Assembly: GCA_020859745.1 (NCBI GenBank)
Contig: JAJBVQ010000127.1
Location: 1 to 19,964 of the forward strand
DNA: 19,964 nt
Direction of reading: 5' to 3'
DNA from: Rikenellaceae bacterium
GTDB lineage: Bacteria; Bacteroidota; Bacteroidia; Bacteroidales; Rikenellaceae
Shown: positions 1 through 7,493 of the stretch, in pieces
Position numbering within the stretch: position 1 is the stretch's first letter
Layout of the letters: every line of letters begins with the position of its first letter
Translations under genes and position numbers: made by a program
The notes under the pieces: model-generated
Seen by the model: only the letters and a program-made list of their open reading frames with translations
The model's database searches: none
What the model was told of the DNA's origin: nothing

Positions 1-280
1 TTTGTATGTACCCGCACCGCACTGCCGCTTTTTGTAAAAAGCGGGTCCGTTGGGCTTCCGGGCTGTGTTTACCCAAAGTTCCCGCGCCAGCGGCCGGCCC
101 GGAGCCACCCCCGGCGGAGGGCCGCAACTGCGCTGCGCTTGTTTTGGCTCCGCTGGCTCCGGCCCCACCCGTTGCGCCAAAAGTGAGGCTGTGATAGATT
201 TAGGATGCGCAAGCATCCTCGAAAGTTCTTTGCGGAGCTTTCTTTCAAGAAAGCGATAGTGCGGTGCGGGTACATACAAA
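1..280. repeat. 280 bp composite repeat unit with 23 bp perfect inverted ends
   Basis: Bases 1-23 and 258-280 are exact reverse complements. Each end is followed inward by a small hairpin: 25-33 pairs with 36-44 (CCGCTTTTT/AAAAAGCGG), and 237-244 pairs with 247-254 (GCTTTCTT/AAGAAAGC). The interior holds an inverted pair CCGGAGCCA (99-107) / TGGCTCCGG (154-162), which is a copy of the structured repeat also seen near 7296, 8846 and 12705. It also holds a 7 bp hairpin with a GCAA loop (202-219) and a 28 base stretch at 221-248 similar to 9047-9074. No convincing gene lies inside. It could be a MITE-like element or a palindromic intergenic repeat. The left end may continue outside the window. 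Confidence 0.7.
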
Positions 281-311
281 TAAACCGGACGGTTATTAAA
301 TAGAAAAGTTC

Positions 312-319
312 TAATTTTG
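312..319 (+). promoter_or_regulatory. Possible -7 box upstream of the antiporter gene
   Basis: TAATTTTG matches the Bacteroidota -7 consensus TAnnTTTG and lies 37 bases before the antiporter ATG, just outside the repeat unit that ends at 280. No good TTTG element is visible about 20 bases upstream, so support is partial. Confidence 0.4.
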
Positions 320-356
320 CGGTTCGATTACTAATACACCGTTCCACAAGCGCCCA

Positions 357-1850
357 ATGACCCAGCGACAGCCCACCATCCTCCAGTCCGTTATCCCGAT
401 CCTCGTCCTGCTGGGGCTTATCATGACCACCGTACTCGGCACCGGGGCGGACGCCCTCGCCGGCGCCAACCAGCTCTCGCTGCTCATCGCTTCGGCCGTC
501 GGCGTCGGTATCGCCGTCTATAACCGCGTCCGGTGGGCCGACATCATGCAAGGCATGGTGCACACCATCAGCGCCTCGCTGCCCGCCATCCTGATCCTGC
601 TGATGGTCGGGATGCTCTCCGGCAGCTGGATGGTCAGCGGAGTGATCCCCACCATGATCTATTACGGGCTGGACATCCTCCGGCCCGACTACTTTCTACC
701 CGCCTGCGTGGTGATCTTGGCCGCCGTGTCCATCGCAACGGGCAGCTCGTGGTCGACGATCGCCACCATCGGCGTCGCACTAATCGGGATCGGACAGGCG
801 CTCGGATTCGATATGGCCATGACCGCCGGGGCCATTATATCCGGAGCCTATTTCGGGGACAAGGTGTCGCCGTTAAGCGACACCACCAACCTCGCCTCCG
901 CCGTGACCGGGACAGACCTCTTCGTCCACATCCGCTACATGATGCAGACCACCGTGCCCTCCATCCTGCTGGCGCTCGCGGCATTCACCGTGCTGACCCT
1001 GACCGCCGGGGGAGGTTCCGGGGCGGCTTCCGGCGTCGACACTTTCCAGCAGACAATCGCCCGGACTTACCATATCAGCCCCCTGCTGCTAATGATCCCG
1101 GTGCTGGTCGTCTTTATGATCGTGAAAAAGATACCCGCCGTTCCGGTGCTGATGATCGGCTCGCTGCTGGCCGTACTGGCGGCCGCGGTTTTCCAGCAGG
1201 AGTTGCTGGCGACGCTCGCGCCCGGCGGCGACCTGACCTTAGGGAGTGCCTACGAGGTGCTGACCCGCTCGCTGTATGGGGCGACGGAGCCGCAGACGGG
1301 CGACGCAGCGGTGGACAAGCTGCTCGCCACGGGCGGCATGGCGGGAATGCTCAATACCGTTTGGCTTATTATCACGGCGATGGTTTTCGGCGGCGTGATG
1401 GAGGCGGGCCATTTCCTGGAGCGCATCACCGACGCCATCCTCAGCCGCGTCCGCTCGGCGGGGGGACTGGTCACCACGGCCACGGGGAGCTGCCTGCTTT
1501 TCAACCTGACTTCCGGCGACCAGTATATGTCGATCGTGGTGCCCGGCAAGATGTTCATCGGGGCGTTCCGGCGCAACGGTTTGCAGCCTCGGCTGCTGAG
1601 CCGCACGCTCGAAGACGGCGGCACGGCCACGTCGGTGCTGGTGCCGTGGAATACCTGCGGCGCCACTCAGGCGTCGATCCTCGGAGTGCCGACGCTGGTT
1701 TACCTCCCCTTCGCTTTCTTCTGCTGGCTCAGCCCCATCGTGACGCTAACGGTGGCATGGGCCGGTTGGGGGATTAAAAAAACGACACCGTCAGAGGATC
1801 AGTCCGATCTCGTCCCCGATCACTCCGCTGCGGCGGGTGATCTCCAGTAG
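357..1850 (+). CDS. nhaC: NhaC-family Na+/H+ antiporter
   Basis: A 497-residue polytopic inner-membrane protein expected to exchange Na+ for H+ and so help control pH and sodium. Hydrophobic segments run through most of the length. The family-typical region around residues 150-185 is clear: SIATGSSWSTIATIGVAL, then GAIISGAYFGDKVSPLSDTT. The C-terminal half has a second conserved block, with NLTSGDQYMSIVVPG near 380-395 and a Thr/Ser-rich LVPWNTCGATQ near 430. The ATG at 357 is the natural start. The hydrophilic tail runs 60 bp into the convergent downstream gene (1791-1850). The family assignment is firm. Ion specificity is inferred from the family; related members exchange malate/lactate or other substrates. 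Confidence 0.9.
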   Translation: MTQRQPTILQSVIPILVLLGLIMTTVLGTGADALAGANQLSLLIASAVGVGIAVYNRVRWADIMQGMVHTISASLPAILILLMVGMLSGSWMVSGVIPTMIYYGLDILRPDYFLPACVVILAAVSIATGSSWSTIATIGVALIGIGQALGFDMAMTAGAIISGAYFGDKVSPLSDTTNLASAVTGTDLFVHIRYMMQTTVPSILLALAAFTVLTLTAGGGSGAASGVDTFQQTIARTYHISPLLLMIPVLVVFMIVKKIPAVPVLMIGSLLAVLAAAVFQQELLATLAPGGDLTLGSAYEVLTRSLYGATEPQTGDAAVDKLLATGGMAGMLNTVWLIITAMVFGGVMEAGHFLERITDAILSRVRSAGGLVTTATGSCLLFNLTSGDQYMSIVVPGKMFIGAFRRNGLQPRLLSRTLEDGGTATSVLVPWNTCGATQASILGVPTLVYLPFAFFCWLSPIVTLTVAWAGWGIKKTTPSEDQSDLVPDHSAAAGDLQ

Positions 1851-2840
1851 CCGGGCCTCGATCCCGGCAGGCGGGTTGTTCAGGCCTTCGGCAGCGGGAT
1901 GGGCGGCGAGCCATGCCGCCCCTTCGTTATGCAGGGCCATGGTCGCCTCGATGTATTTCAGGTGCGTCGGCTCTTCCAGCATGAAATTCAACGGCCTTTT
2001 TCGCCCCAGCACCCGCCCTTCGGGCACCTCTTTCCCGAATTCGTCTTCGACGCCCATATTGGCCAGCAGGGCTGCCGACCGGTTCAGCGCACCGCCGATC
2101 CCGGCCAAAGCGTTCGCTACACCCGTGGCCGTCACCACTGCATAAGCAACCGCGACCGCTTCAGCCGAAGCGGAAAGGTCGCGGTAGTCGATGATCTGTT
2201 CCGCCACTCTTGTAATTTGTTCCGGCACGCAGGCCGGGTCGGTGATGACAGTTATCCGTGCGTCTTGCTGTGCGGCGTACAGCACGATCCCGGTCCCCAC
2301 TTTGCCGCTACCGAAGACCACCAGCGTGCGCCCTTTCCAATCGTCGTACCCCAACTCCGCCATAGCCCGGAAGTAGCTTTCGCCGGTGCCCAGACAGGTT
2401 TCGATCCGCTTGATCGTGCCGCTGTCGGCCACGAACACGGGCTTCTCCTTGTGCTTATAGCGCTCCACGCCGGAGCGGGTCAGCTCCACGTACCCGATCC
2501 GGGCCGCGAGGTGCGAAAAGGAAGCGGCGCAGTCCAGAATCAGGTCGAATTTTTCATTGACGGCATTCCCGTTTTTCAGCACGGGGATGCCGTTTTCCTG
2601 TAAAAAGGCCGCGATGGCGGGGTCGTGAGGGAAGCCTTCGGCAACGCCGACGGTGAGCCGCGCCCCGGCTTGCAGCAGGGGGATGTATTTGGATACGGTG
2701 TTGCGGAAAACGGGGGTGGCGTCGAGCACCGAAAGCCCTTCGAGCGGCCGTGCGGCAGCCCAGCGGGCTGCCTGATCGGCGAGGGAAGGATATTCTTCGG
2801 GCCGGTAATGGCCCTGTATCAATCGTTCGAGTGTTTCCAT
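1791..2840 (-). CDS. Divergent adenosylhomocysteinase-fold, NAD-binding protein of unknown function
   Basis: A 349-residue soluble protein. Residues 171-182 (RTLVVFGSGKVG) form a Rossmann dinucleotide-binding loop, and residues 130-165 resemble the segment before the NAD domain in S-adenosylhomocysteine hydrolases. LEGLSVLDATPVFRNTV (33-49) aligns by eye with the KPLKGA..LHMTVQTAV region of that family. The substrate residues look changed: the His of LHMT is replaced, DDGGD reads DCAAS near 103-107, and the EETTTG region reads ELTRSG. The protein is also shorter than the usual 430-470 residues. SAH hydrolysis is therefore doubtful, and an altered substrate or regulatory role is possible. An in-frame ATG at 2912 exists, but a promoter at 2856-2888 lies inside that extension, so 2840 is chosen. 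The 3' end overlaps the antiporter gene. Confidence 0.75.
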   Translation of the reverse strand: METLERLIQGHYRPEEYPSLADQAARWAAARPLEGLSVLDATPVFRNTVSKYIPLLQAGARLTVGVAEGFPHDPAIAAFLQENGIPVLKNGNAVNEKFDLILDCAASFSHLAARIGYVELTRSGVERYKHKEKPVFVADSGTIKRIETCLGTGESYFRAMAELGYDDWKGRTLVVFGSGKVGTGIVLYAAQQDARITVITDPACVPEQITRVAEQIIDYRDLSASAEAVAVAYAVVTATGVANALAGIGGALNRSAALLANMGVEDEFGKEVPEGRVLGRKRPLNFMLEEPTHLKYIEATMALHNEGAAWLAAHPAAEGLNNPPAGIEARLLEITRRSGVIGDEIGLIL

Positions 2841-2855
2841 ATCTATCGGGATGGA

Positions 2856-2888
2856 TAAAGGTAACGTTTTTTCGTATTCCGGAACAAC
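2856..2888 (-). promoter_or_regulatory. Bacteroidota-type promoter for the 1791-2840 gene
   Basis: On the minus strand, GTTG (2885-2888) is followed after 21 bases by TACCTTTA (2856-2863), seven of eight matches to TAnnTTTG. Transcription would begin roughly ten bases before the ATG at 2840, which supports that start over the longer reading frame. Confidence 0.55.
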
Positions 2889-2928
2889 GCAGGCGAACCT
2901 CGAAAAAGGCAATTAAGTCCCCGCGGCA

Positions 2929-2966
2929 GGGGTGTCGCGCGCCTCCCCGCGCGCGGGACAAGCCCC
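2929..2966. repeat. GC-rich hairpin in the divergent intergenic region
   Basis: GGGGTGTCGCGCGC (2929-2942) pairs with 2949-2966 (GCGCGC, GG, GACA, AG, CCCC), giving a 14 bp stem with two small bulges and a 6 base loop. It sits between the divergent promoters of the gene at 1791-2840 and the tolC-like gene. The remainder of 2889-3076 shows no gene. Confidence 0.55.
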
Positions 2967-3076
2967 GCAGGCGCACTTCACCGAAAGTTAATGTCTCCCT
3001 TGCCTTGGCACCCTTATGCCACTGGTCGGCAAACCTGCCCTTTCCGTCGGTGGATTTCCCGGGCCGGTCTTTATTG

Positions 3077-3108
3077 TTTGCCGCCCGGCAGCCGGATAGG
3101 TAGGTTTG
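3077..3108 (+). promoter_or_regulatory. Bacteroidota-type promoter for the efflux locus
   Basis: TTTG (3077-3080), a 20 base spacer and TAGGTTTG (3101-3108) match the -33/-7 consensus exactly. Transcription would start near 3114, giving a short leader before the ATG at 3132. This is the best promoter match in the window and probably drives the tolC-like gene and possibly the genes behind it. Confidence 0.7.
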
Positions 3109-3131
3109 CGTCGGATGATTAACACCAAACT

Positions 3132-4424
3132 ATGAATAAGATACGCATCCTTAGCGGCGCTGCCCTGCTCTGCTGCGCCGTATCGGCGGCGGAAGCCGCT
3201 CCGTGGACCCTCCGCACCTGCATCGACTACGCCCGGTCGCACAATATACAGGTGCAGTCGGCCGAGGTGTCGAACAGCAGCGCCGGGGTCAACCTGCTGC
3301 AAGCCAAGGCGCAGCAGACGCCGAGCCTCTCGTTCTCGACCGGGCAGGGGGTCGCGCACGGCAAGGAGGAGGGAACCTCCTATTCGGGCAGCTACTCGCT
3401 GAACGCAGGGCTGACGGTCTACAAGGGGAGCCAGCTGGCCAATACGGTCAAAAAACAGGAGTTACAGGCGCGCAGCACGCTGCTGAACGTGGCGGTGGCC
3501 CGCAACGACATCGAAATCGCGGTGACGGAAGCCTACCTGACAATCCTTTACGCCCATGAAAACCTCAAAACGAAACGCCAGACGGTCGAGGCTTCGGCTG
3601 CACAGCTGGATCGCACCGAAGCCCTGCTCAAGGCCGGGTCGGTCTCCGTCAGCGACTATGCCCAGATCGAGGCGCAGTACCGAAGCGACGTTTACGACCG
3701 CACGGTGGCGGAGAACACGCTGGCGCAGGCCAAGCTGAAACTGAAACAGTTGTTGGAGCTGGAGTTGGAGGACGAGTTCGACGTGGCGTTCCCGGAGATC
3801 GCGGATGCGGCGGTGATGGCGGCGGTGCCGGAGCTGGCCGAGGTCTATGCTTCCGCTACGCAGGTGATGCCGCAGGTGGAGAGCAGCCGGCTGGAGGTCG
3901 AAGCGGCGCAGATGAACGAGAAGATCGCCAAGGGGCAAAAACTGCCGACGGTGTCACTGAGCGCGGCGGTGGGCACGGGCAATTTCTCGAACAGCGGTTT
4001 TTCGTTCTTCAACCAGCTGAGCGACAAGCTGAACGAAAGTGCGACGGTGAATATCAGCGTGCCTATCTTCAACAACCGCTCGGCGCGGTCGGCGATCGAC
4101 CTGGCCCGGCTCGAAACACGGTCGTCGGAGCTTTCGCACGCCCAAACGATGAAAGACCTGCTTTCGGACGTGGAGTCGCTGTGGCAGGACGCGGTGTCGG
4201 CGCAGAGCCGCTATGAGGCGGCGACGGGCAAGCTGAAATCGGCGGAGTTGAGCTACCGGCTGGTGCAGGAGCAGTTCGACAGCGGGATGAAGAACGCGGT
4301 GGACCTGCTGACGGAGAAGAATAACTACCTCTCGGCACAGCAGGAGGTGATCCAGGCGAAGTACCAGTCGGTGCTGTCGCTCCAGCTGCTGGAGTTCTAC
4401 CGGGGCGGACAGATCGAGCTGTAA
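3132..4424 (+). CDS. TolC-family outer membrane efflux protein
   Basis: A 430-residue exported protein expected to trimerise into an outer-membrane beta-barrel and periplasmic alpha-helical tunnel, acting as the exit duct of an efflux pump. An N-terminal signal peptide (about residues 1-22, ending ..SAAEA) is followed by WTLRTCIDYARSHN, the typical opening of TolC-like proteins. Two long helical, coiled-coil-prone repeats follow, about 110-215 and 310-425, separated by short strand segments such as SGSYSLNAGLTVYKG and TVNISVPIFNN. The ending EQFDSGMKNAVDLLTEKNNYLSAQ is typical of the family. It is the first gene of the efflux locus and has the clearest promoter. The substrate cannot be read from sequence. 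Confidence 0.92.
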   Translation: MNKIRILSGAALLCCAVSAAEAAPWTLRTCIDYARSHNIQVQSAEVSNSSAGVNLLQAKAQQTPSLSFSTGQGVAHGKEEGTSYSGSYSLNAGLTVYKGSQLANTVKKQELQARSTLLNVAVARNDIEIAVTEAYLTILYAHENLKTKRQTVEASAAQLDRTEALLKAGSVSVSDYAQIEAQYRSDVYDRTVAENTLAQAKLKLKQLLELELEDEFDVAFPEIADAAVMAAVPELAEVYASATQVMPQVESSRLEVEAAQMNEKIAKGQKLPTVSLSAAVGTGNFSNSGFSFFNQLSDKLNESATVNISVPIFNNRSARSAIDLARLETRSSELSHAQTMKDLLSDVESLWQDAVSAQSRYEAATGKLKSAELSYRLVQEQFDSGMKNAVDLLTEKNNYLSAQQEVIQAKYQSVLSLQLLEFYRGGQIEL

Positions 4425-4745
4425 AGGTATGGCAAAGCGGGGCGGCCCGAACTTTCCGTAAACGCGCAGCCGGGTTCCCGTGGCAACGGCGCCCCTGCTG
4501 CCCAGACGGCAAAGCCGTCTGCGGGGGTGGGCAGTGGGCCGAATACGAAAAGCCGGGGCTTTTTGCGCAACCGCGCTTAAGTGCGGTGCTTTGGCCCCGC
4601 CGGGCAGCAAAGTTGCCGGAGGCGACGGCGCAAGGCTGGACCCGAAAGGGCGAGGAGCTAAGTTCCCGTGGCAACGGCGGCGCGCCCCGTGGGGGGCGTG
4701 GGCGCGCCGAATCTGACAAATCGAGAAGGATACAGCAAATAGGAA
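4425..4745. repeat. 321 bp repeat-filled spacer with nested hairpins
   Basis: No convincing gene. A 17 base direct repeat (TTCCCGTGGCAACGGCG) occurs at 4475-4491 and 4663-4679, and each copy leads into a hairpin. First hairpin: outer CTGCCC (4498-4503) / GGGCAG (4529-4534) around inner AGACGGC / GCCGTCT (4504-4510 / 4514-4520), then GCGGGGGT. Second hairpin: outer GGCGCGCCC (4679-4687) / GGGCGCGCC (4700-4708), enclosing a GGGGGGCGT tract. A weak terminator-like AAAAGCC / GGCTTTT stem lies at 4548-4563, with a loop of only 2-4 bases and one further T. Confidence 0.7.
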
Positions 4746-5924
4746 ATGCAAACAAAGTCAAAGGATATGGAAAAGAACCGGAAAATAACGGGCCGTCCGT
4801 TGTGGGCGGCAGTGGCGGCGGCGGGCCTGATGATCGCTTGCGGGCCGAAAGAGGCGGGAATGGATTACGAAACGGTGGCGGTGGAACGTGGGACGATCAG
4901 CAACAGCGTGACGGCCACCGGCACTATCGAGCCGATCACGGAGGTGGAGGTGGGTACGCAGGTGTCGGGCAAGATCACCAAGCTCTACGCCGACTACAAC
5001 TCCGTCGTGCGGGCCGGGCAGCTGCTGGCCGAACTCGACACGGTCGAATTGAGGGCCACGCTCGATTCGCGCACTGCGAGCCTCGAATCGGCGCGTGTCA
5101 AATACGAATACCAGAAGAAAAACTTCAACCGGATCAAGGGGCTGTTCGAAAAGGGCATGGTCAGCGAGACCGATTTCGAGGATGCCGAATACCAGTACCA
5201 GACCGCCAAGACCGACTACGACCAGGCCCGGTCCAACATGGTGCAGGCGGAGACGAACCTGGGTTATGCGCGGATCTACTCGCCCATCGATGGCATCGTC
5301 CTCTCGCGCGAAGTGGAGGTAGGCCAGACGGTGGCGGCGAGCTTTGAAACCCCTACCCTGTTCACCCTCGCCCAGGATTTGCGCAAAATGCAGGTGGTGG
5401 CCGACGTGGACGAGGCCGATATCGGGCAGGTAAAGGAGGGACAGGAGGTGAGTTTCACGGTGGACGCCTACCCGGACGACGTATTCAAGGGATCGGTGAC
5501 GCAGGTGCGCCTGCAGGCGACCACGGAGTCGAATGTAGTGACGTACGAGGTGGTGATCGACGCGCCGAACCCGGAGATCAAGCTGAAGCCGGGGCTGACG
5601 GCCAATGTCACGATCTTCACGATGCAGAAGCCGGACATCCTGATCGTCCCGGCCAAGGCGCTGCGTTTCTCGCCGCAGCCGGGCCAAAAAGCGGCTGCAA
5701 CGGGGCCGAAACGGGTGTATGTGGATCACAACGGCAAACTGGCCGAAACGACTGTGAAGACGGGGGTGACGGACGGAATCTATACGGAGATCGTCGAAGG
5801 GGTGGCCGAGGGCGACTCGGTGGCGGTCGGCTTCAAAGCGGTGCTGCCGGCTGCGGAGGACGATGAGGCGGGAGGGGAGCAAAGCCCGTTCATGCCCACG
5901 CCTCCGGGGGGAAAGAAGAAGTAG
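4746..5924 (+). CDS. MacA-like periplasmic adaptor (HlyD/RND membrane fusion protein family)
   Basis: About 392 residues, expected to bridge the inner-membrane ABC transporter and the TolC-like duct. A short N-terminal hydrophobic segment ends LMIAC (Cys 32), an imperfect lipobox, so it may be a lipoprotein. TATGTIEPITEVEVGTQVSG (about 57-76) is the biotinyl-lipoyl-like half motif typical of MacA. An alpha-helical hairpin (about 100-165) is followed by ARIYSPIDGIVLSREVEVG, the second lipoyl half, then a beta-barrel domain and a membrane-proximal domain. The C-terminus is Gly/Pro/Lys-rich. The start is either 4746 or 4767 (MEKNRK..). No ribosome-binding site decides between them, and both retain the signal segment. 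Confidence 0.9.
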   Translation: MQTKSKDMEKNRKITGRPLWAAVAAAGLMIACGPKEAGMDYETVAVERGTISNSVTATGTIEPITEVEVGTQVSGKITKLYADYNSVVRAGQLLAELDTVELRATLDSRTASLESARVKYEYQKKNFNRIKGLFEKGMVSETDFEDAEYQYQTAKTDYDQARSNMVQAETNLGYARIYSPIDGIVLSREVEVGQTVAASFETPTLFTLAQDLRKMQVVADVDEADIGQVKEGQEVSFTVDAYPDDVFKGSVTQVRLQATTESNVVTYEVVIDAPNPEIKLKPGLTANVTIFTMQKPDILIVPAKALRFSPQPGQKAAATGPKRVYVDHNGKLAETTVKTGVTDGIYTEIVEGVAEGDSVAVGFKAVLPAAEDDEAGGEQSPFMPTPPGGKKK

Positions 5925-6418
5925 GGATTTCTGTGTTGGCTGTGGCGAACAGAGAGAGCCGCATAGAGTACTTGGCCGCTAAGTGCAACGTGGTGCGAAA
6001 GTCCCCGTGTCAACGGTGAGCCGCGCCAGACGCCTTCGGCGTCCGCCCGGGGGTGCGGCTCAAACCCGAGAGAATAGCCGGGCTCTTCCGAGGGGGCAAA
6101 GATCCCTATGTCCGAGAGAGATTTGCGAAGCTAAGGAGTAGCGCAGCTAACCAAACAGATAACGCCTGCGTATTAGCGGTCGGCCCGAACCGACGCCGCA
6201 GCCGAATTGCCATTAGGCTCGCCTGAATGGCCGAGGCGCAAGGAAAAAGCCGGAACGGCAACCCACTCCGGCGCAGGCCCGCAATAAGGCGGCGTATATC
6301 TCGGTCGGCAGACCAATAAGACGGCCAACGGCCGCGCTGGCTCCGGCACGAAATCGACAATAAAAAGCGCACTCTCCGCAGGCTGTGGCCGGTCTTATAA
6401 ATAAATAAGTTGGATGTT
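5925..6418. repeat. 494 bp repeat-filled spacer between adaptor and ATPase genes
   Basis: No convincing gene. A nested hairpin of the same architecture as others in the window has outer stem TGAGCCGC (6017-6024) / GCGGCTCA (6055-6062), inner stem GACGCC (6029-6034) / GGCGTC (6038-6043), and a CCCGGGGGT tract before the closing arm. CCCCGTGTCAACGG just upstream resembles the CCCGTGGCAACGG repeat of the previous spacer. CTAAGGAGTAGCGCAG (6131-6146) recurs exactly at 9024-9039. GCTGGCTCCGGC near 6337-6349 is an isolated copy of a stem arm used at 7351 and 8981. Confidence 0.65.
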
Positions 6419-7162
6419 ATGGAAAAAGAGATCATTAGAATCGAGAATATAAAGCGGGATTTCACGGTGGGAAGCGAGACGGTGCACGCCCTGCGGGGGG
6501 TGTCGTTCTCGATCCGCCCCGGCGAGTTCGTGACGATCATGGGTACGAGCGGCTCGGGAAAGTCGACCATGCTGAATCTGCTGGGCTGCCTCGACACGCC
6601 CACCTCGGGGGAGTACTTCCTCGACGGCATCCCGGTGCGGACGATGGGCAAGAACGACCGGGCCACGCTGCGCAACCGCAAGATCGGCTTTGTGTTCCAA
6701 AGCTATAACCTGCTGCCGAAAACGACGGCGCTGGAGAATGTGGAGCTGCCGCTGCTCTACAACAAGGGCTTTTCTGCCCGGCAGCGGAAGGAGAAGGCGG
6801 CCGCTGCGCTGGTCGAGGTGGGGCTGGCGGAGCGCATGGGCCACCGGTCGAACCAGATGTCGGGGGGACAGCAGCAGCGCGTGGCGATCGCCCGCGCGCT
6901 GGTCAACGACCCGGTGATCCTGCTGGCGGACGAGGCGACGGGGAATCTCGACACGCGGACTTCGTTCGAGATCCTGACGCTGTTCCAACGGCTGCACGCG
7001 GAGGGCCGGACGATTATTTTTGTGACGCACAACCCGGAGCTGGCGCAGTTCAGCAGCCGCAACATCACGCTGCGCGACGGACGTATGGTGTCGGACACGC
7101 TGAACGCGGACGTACGCTCGGCGCGGGAGGCGCTGGACGCGCTACCCAAAGAAAACGACTAA
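6419..7162 (+). CDS. ABC transporter ATPase, MacB/LolD type
   Basis: A 247-residue nucleotide-binding subunit that should dimerise and power the neighbouring permease from the cytoplasmic side. Visible motifs are Walker A GTSGSGKST (42-50), Q-loop Gln 94 in FVFQSYNLLP, signature MSGGQQQR (147-154), Walker B VILLADEA (166-173) with catalytic Glu 172, D-loop GNLD, and switch His 204 in FVTHNPE. The length is normal for a stand-alone LolD/MacB-type ATPase. A TTG at 6410 gives a slightly longer frame, but ATG 6419 (MEKEIIRIENI) fits the family better. In proteobacterial MacB this domain is fused to the permease; here the two are separate genes. Confidence 0.93.
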   Translation: MEKEIIRIENIKRDFTVGSETVHALRGVSFSIRPGEFVTIMGTSGSGKSTMLNLLGCLDTPTSGEYFLDGIPVRTMGKNDRATLRNRKIGFVFQSYNLLPKTTALENVELPLLYNKGFSARQRKEKAAAALVEVGLAERMGHRSNQMSGGQQQRVAIARALVNDPVILLADEATGNLDTRTSFEILTLFQRLHAEGRTIIFVTHNPELAQFSSRNITLRDGRMVSDTLNADVRSAREALDALPKEND

Positions 7163-7493
7163 CGGTCTGAATTTTATTCGATCGTTTATTTGGCATCCTG
7201 TTCTTCGGGTTTGAGAGAACCGCAGCTTGTTGGCTTCGCGTTGACCTTGGGTCTTCCTCGTGCTGCCTCGCCAAAGTCGGCCAAGGGTTACATCTGCCGG
7301 AGCCAGCGAGGCCCAACAAGCGCAGCGCAGTTGCAGGCCTACGCCGGGGGTGGCTCCGGCCTGCGCGGCTCGCGATGCTCGCCGCAGAAACGGATTCTCT
7401 TTGTTCACTAAGAGAACGGTTATCTCCAATCCAATGAAATTGGATTACAAATAAACGATCCATATTCTCAAATAGACTCTAAACACACGGACG
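7163..7493. repeat. 331 bp repeat-filled spacer with structured repeat copy
   Basis: No convincing gene. The structured repeat spans about 7296-7386. Outer stem GCCGGAGCCA (7296-7305) / TGGCTCCGGC (7351-7360) encloses AGGCC/GGCCT and the tract ACGCCGGGGGT. A flanking GCGGCTCGC..GCTCGCCGC block follows, also seen at 12761-12783 and, inverted, at 8823-8842. Further hairpins are TTCTCTT (7395-7401) / AAGAGAA (7410-7416) and AATCCAAT (7428-7435) / ATTGGATT (7439-7446). Read on the minus strand, about 7330-7425 is homologous to 8755-8870. Confidence 0.7.

Noticed and set aside
357..1850. Malate/lactate antiporter (MleN-like) instead of Na+/H+ antiporter
   Set aside because: The families cannot be told apart by eye here; the more general NhaC call is kept, without claiming substrate proof.
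6106..6681. A 191-codon minus-strand frame spanning a repeat spacer and the start of the ATPase gene
   Set aside because: Half of it is the antisense of the Walker A region and the rest is repeat sequence, with no recognisable domain.
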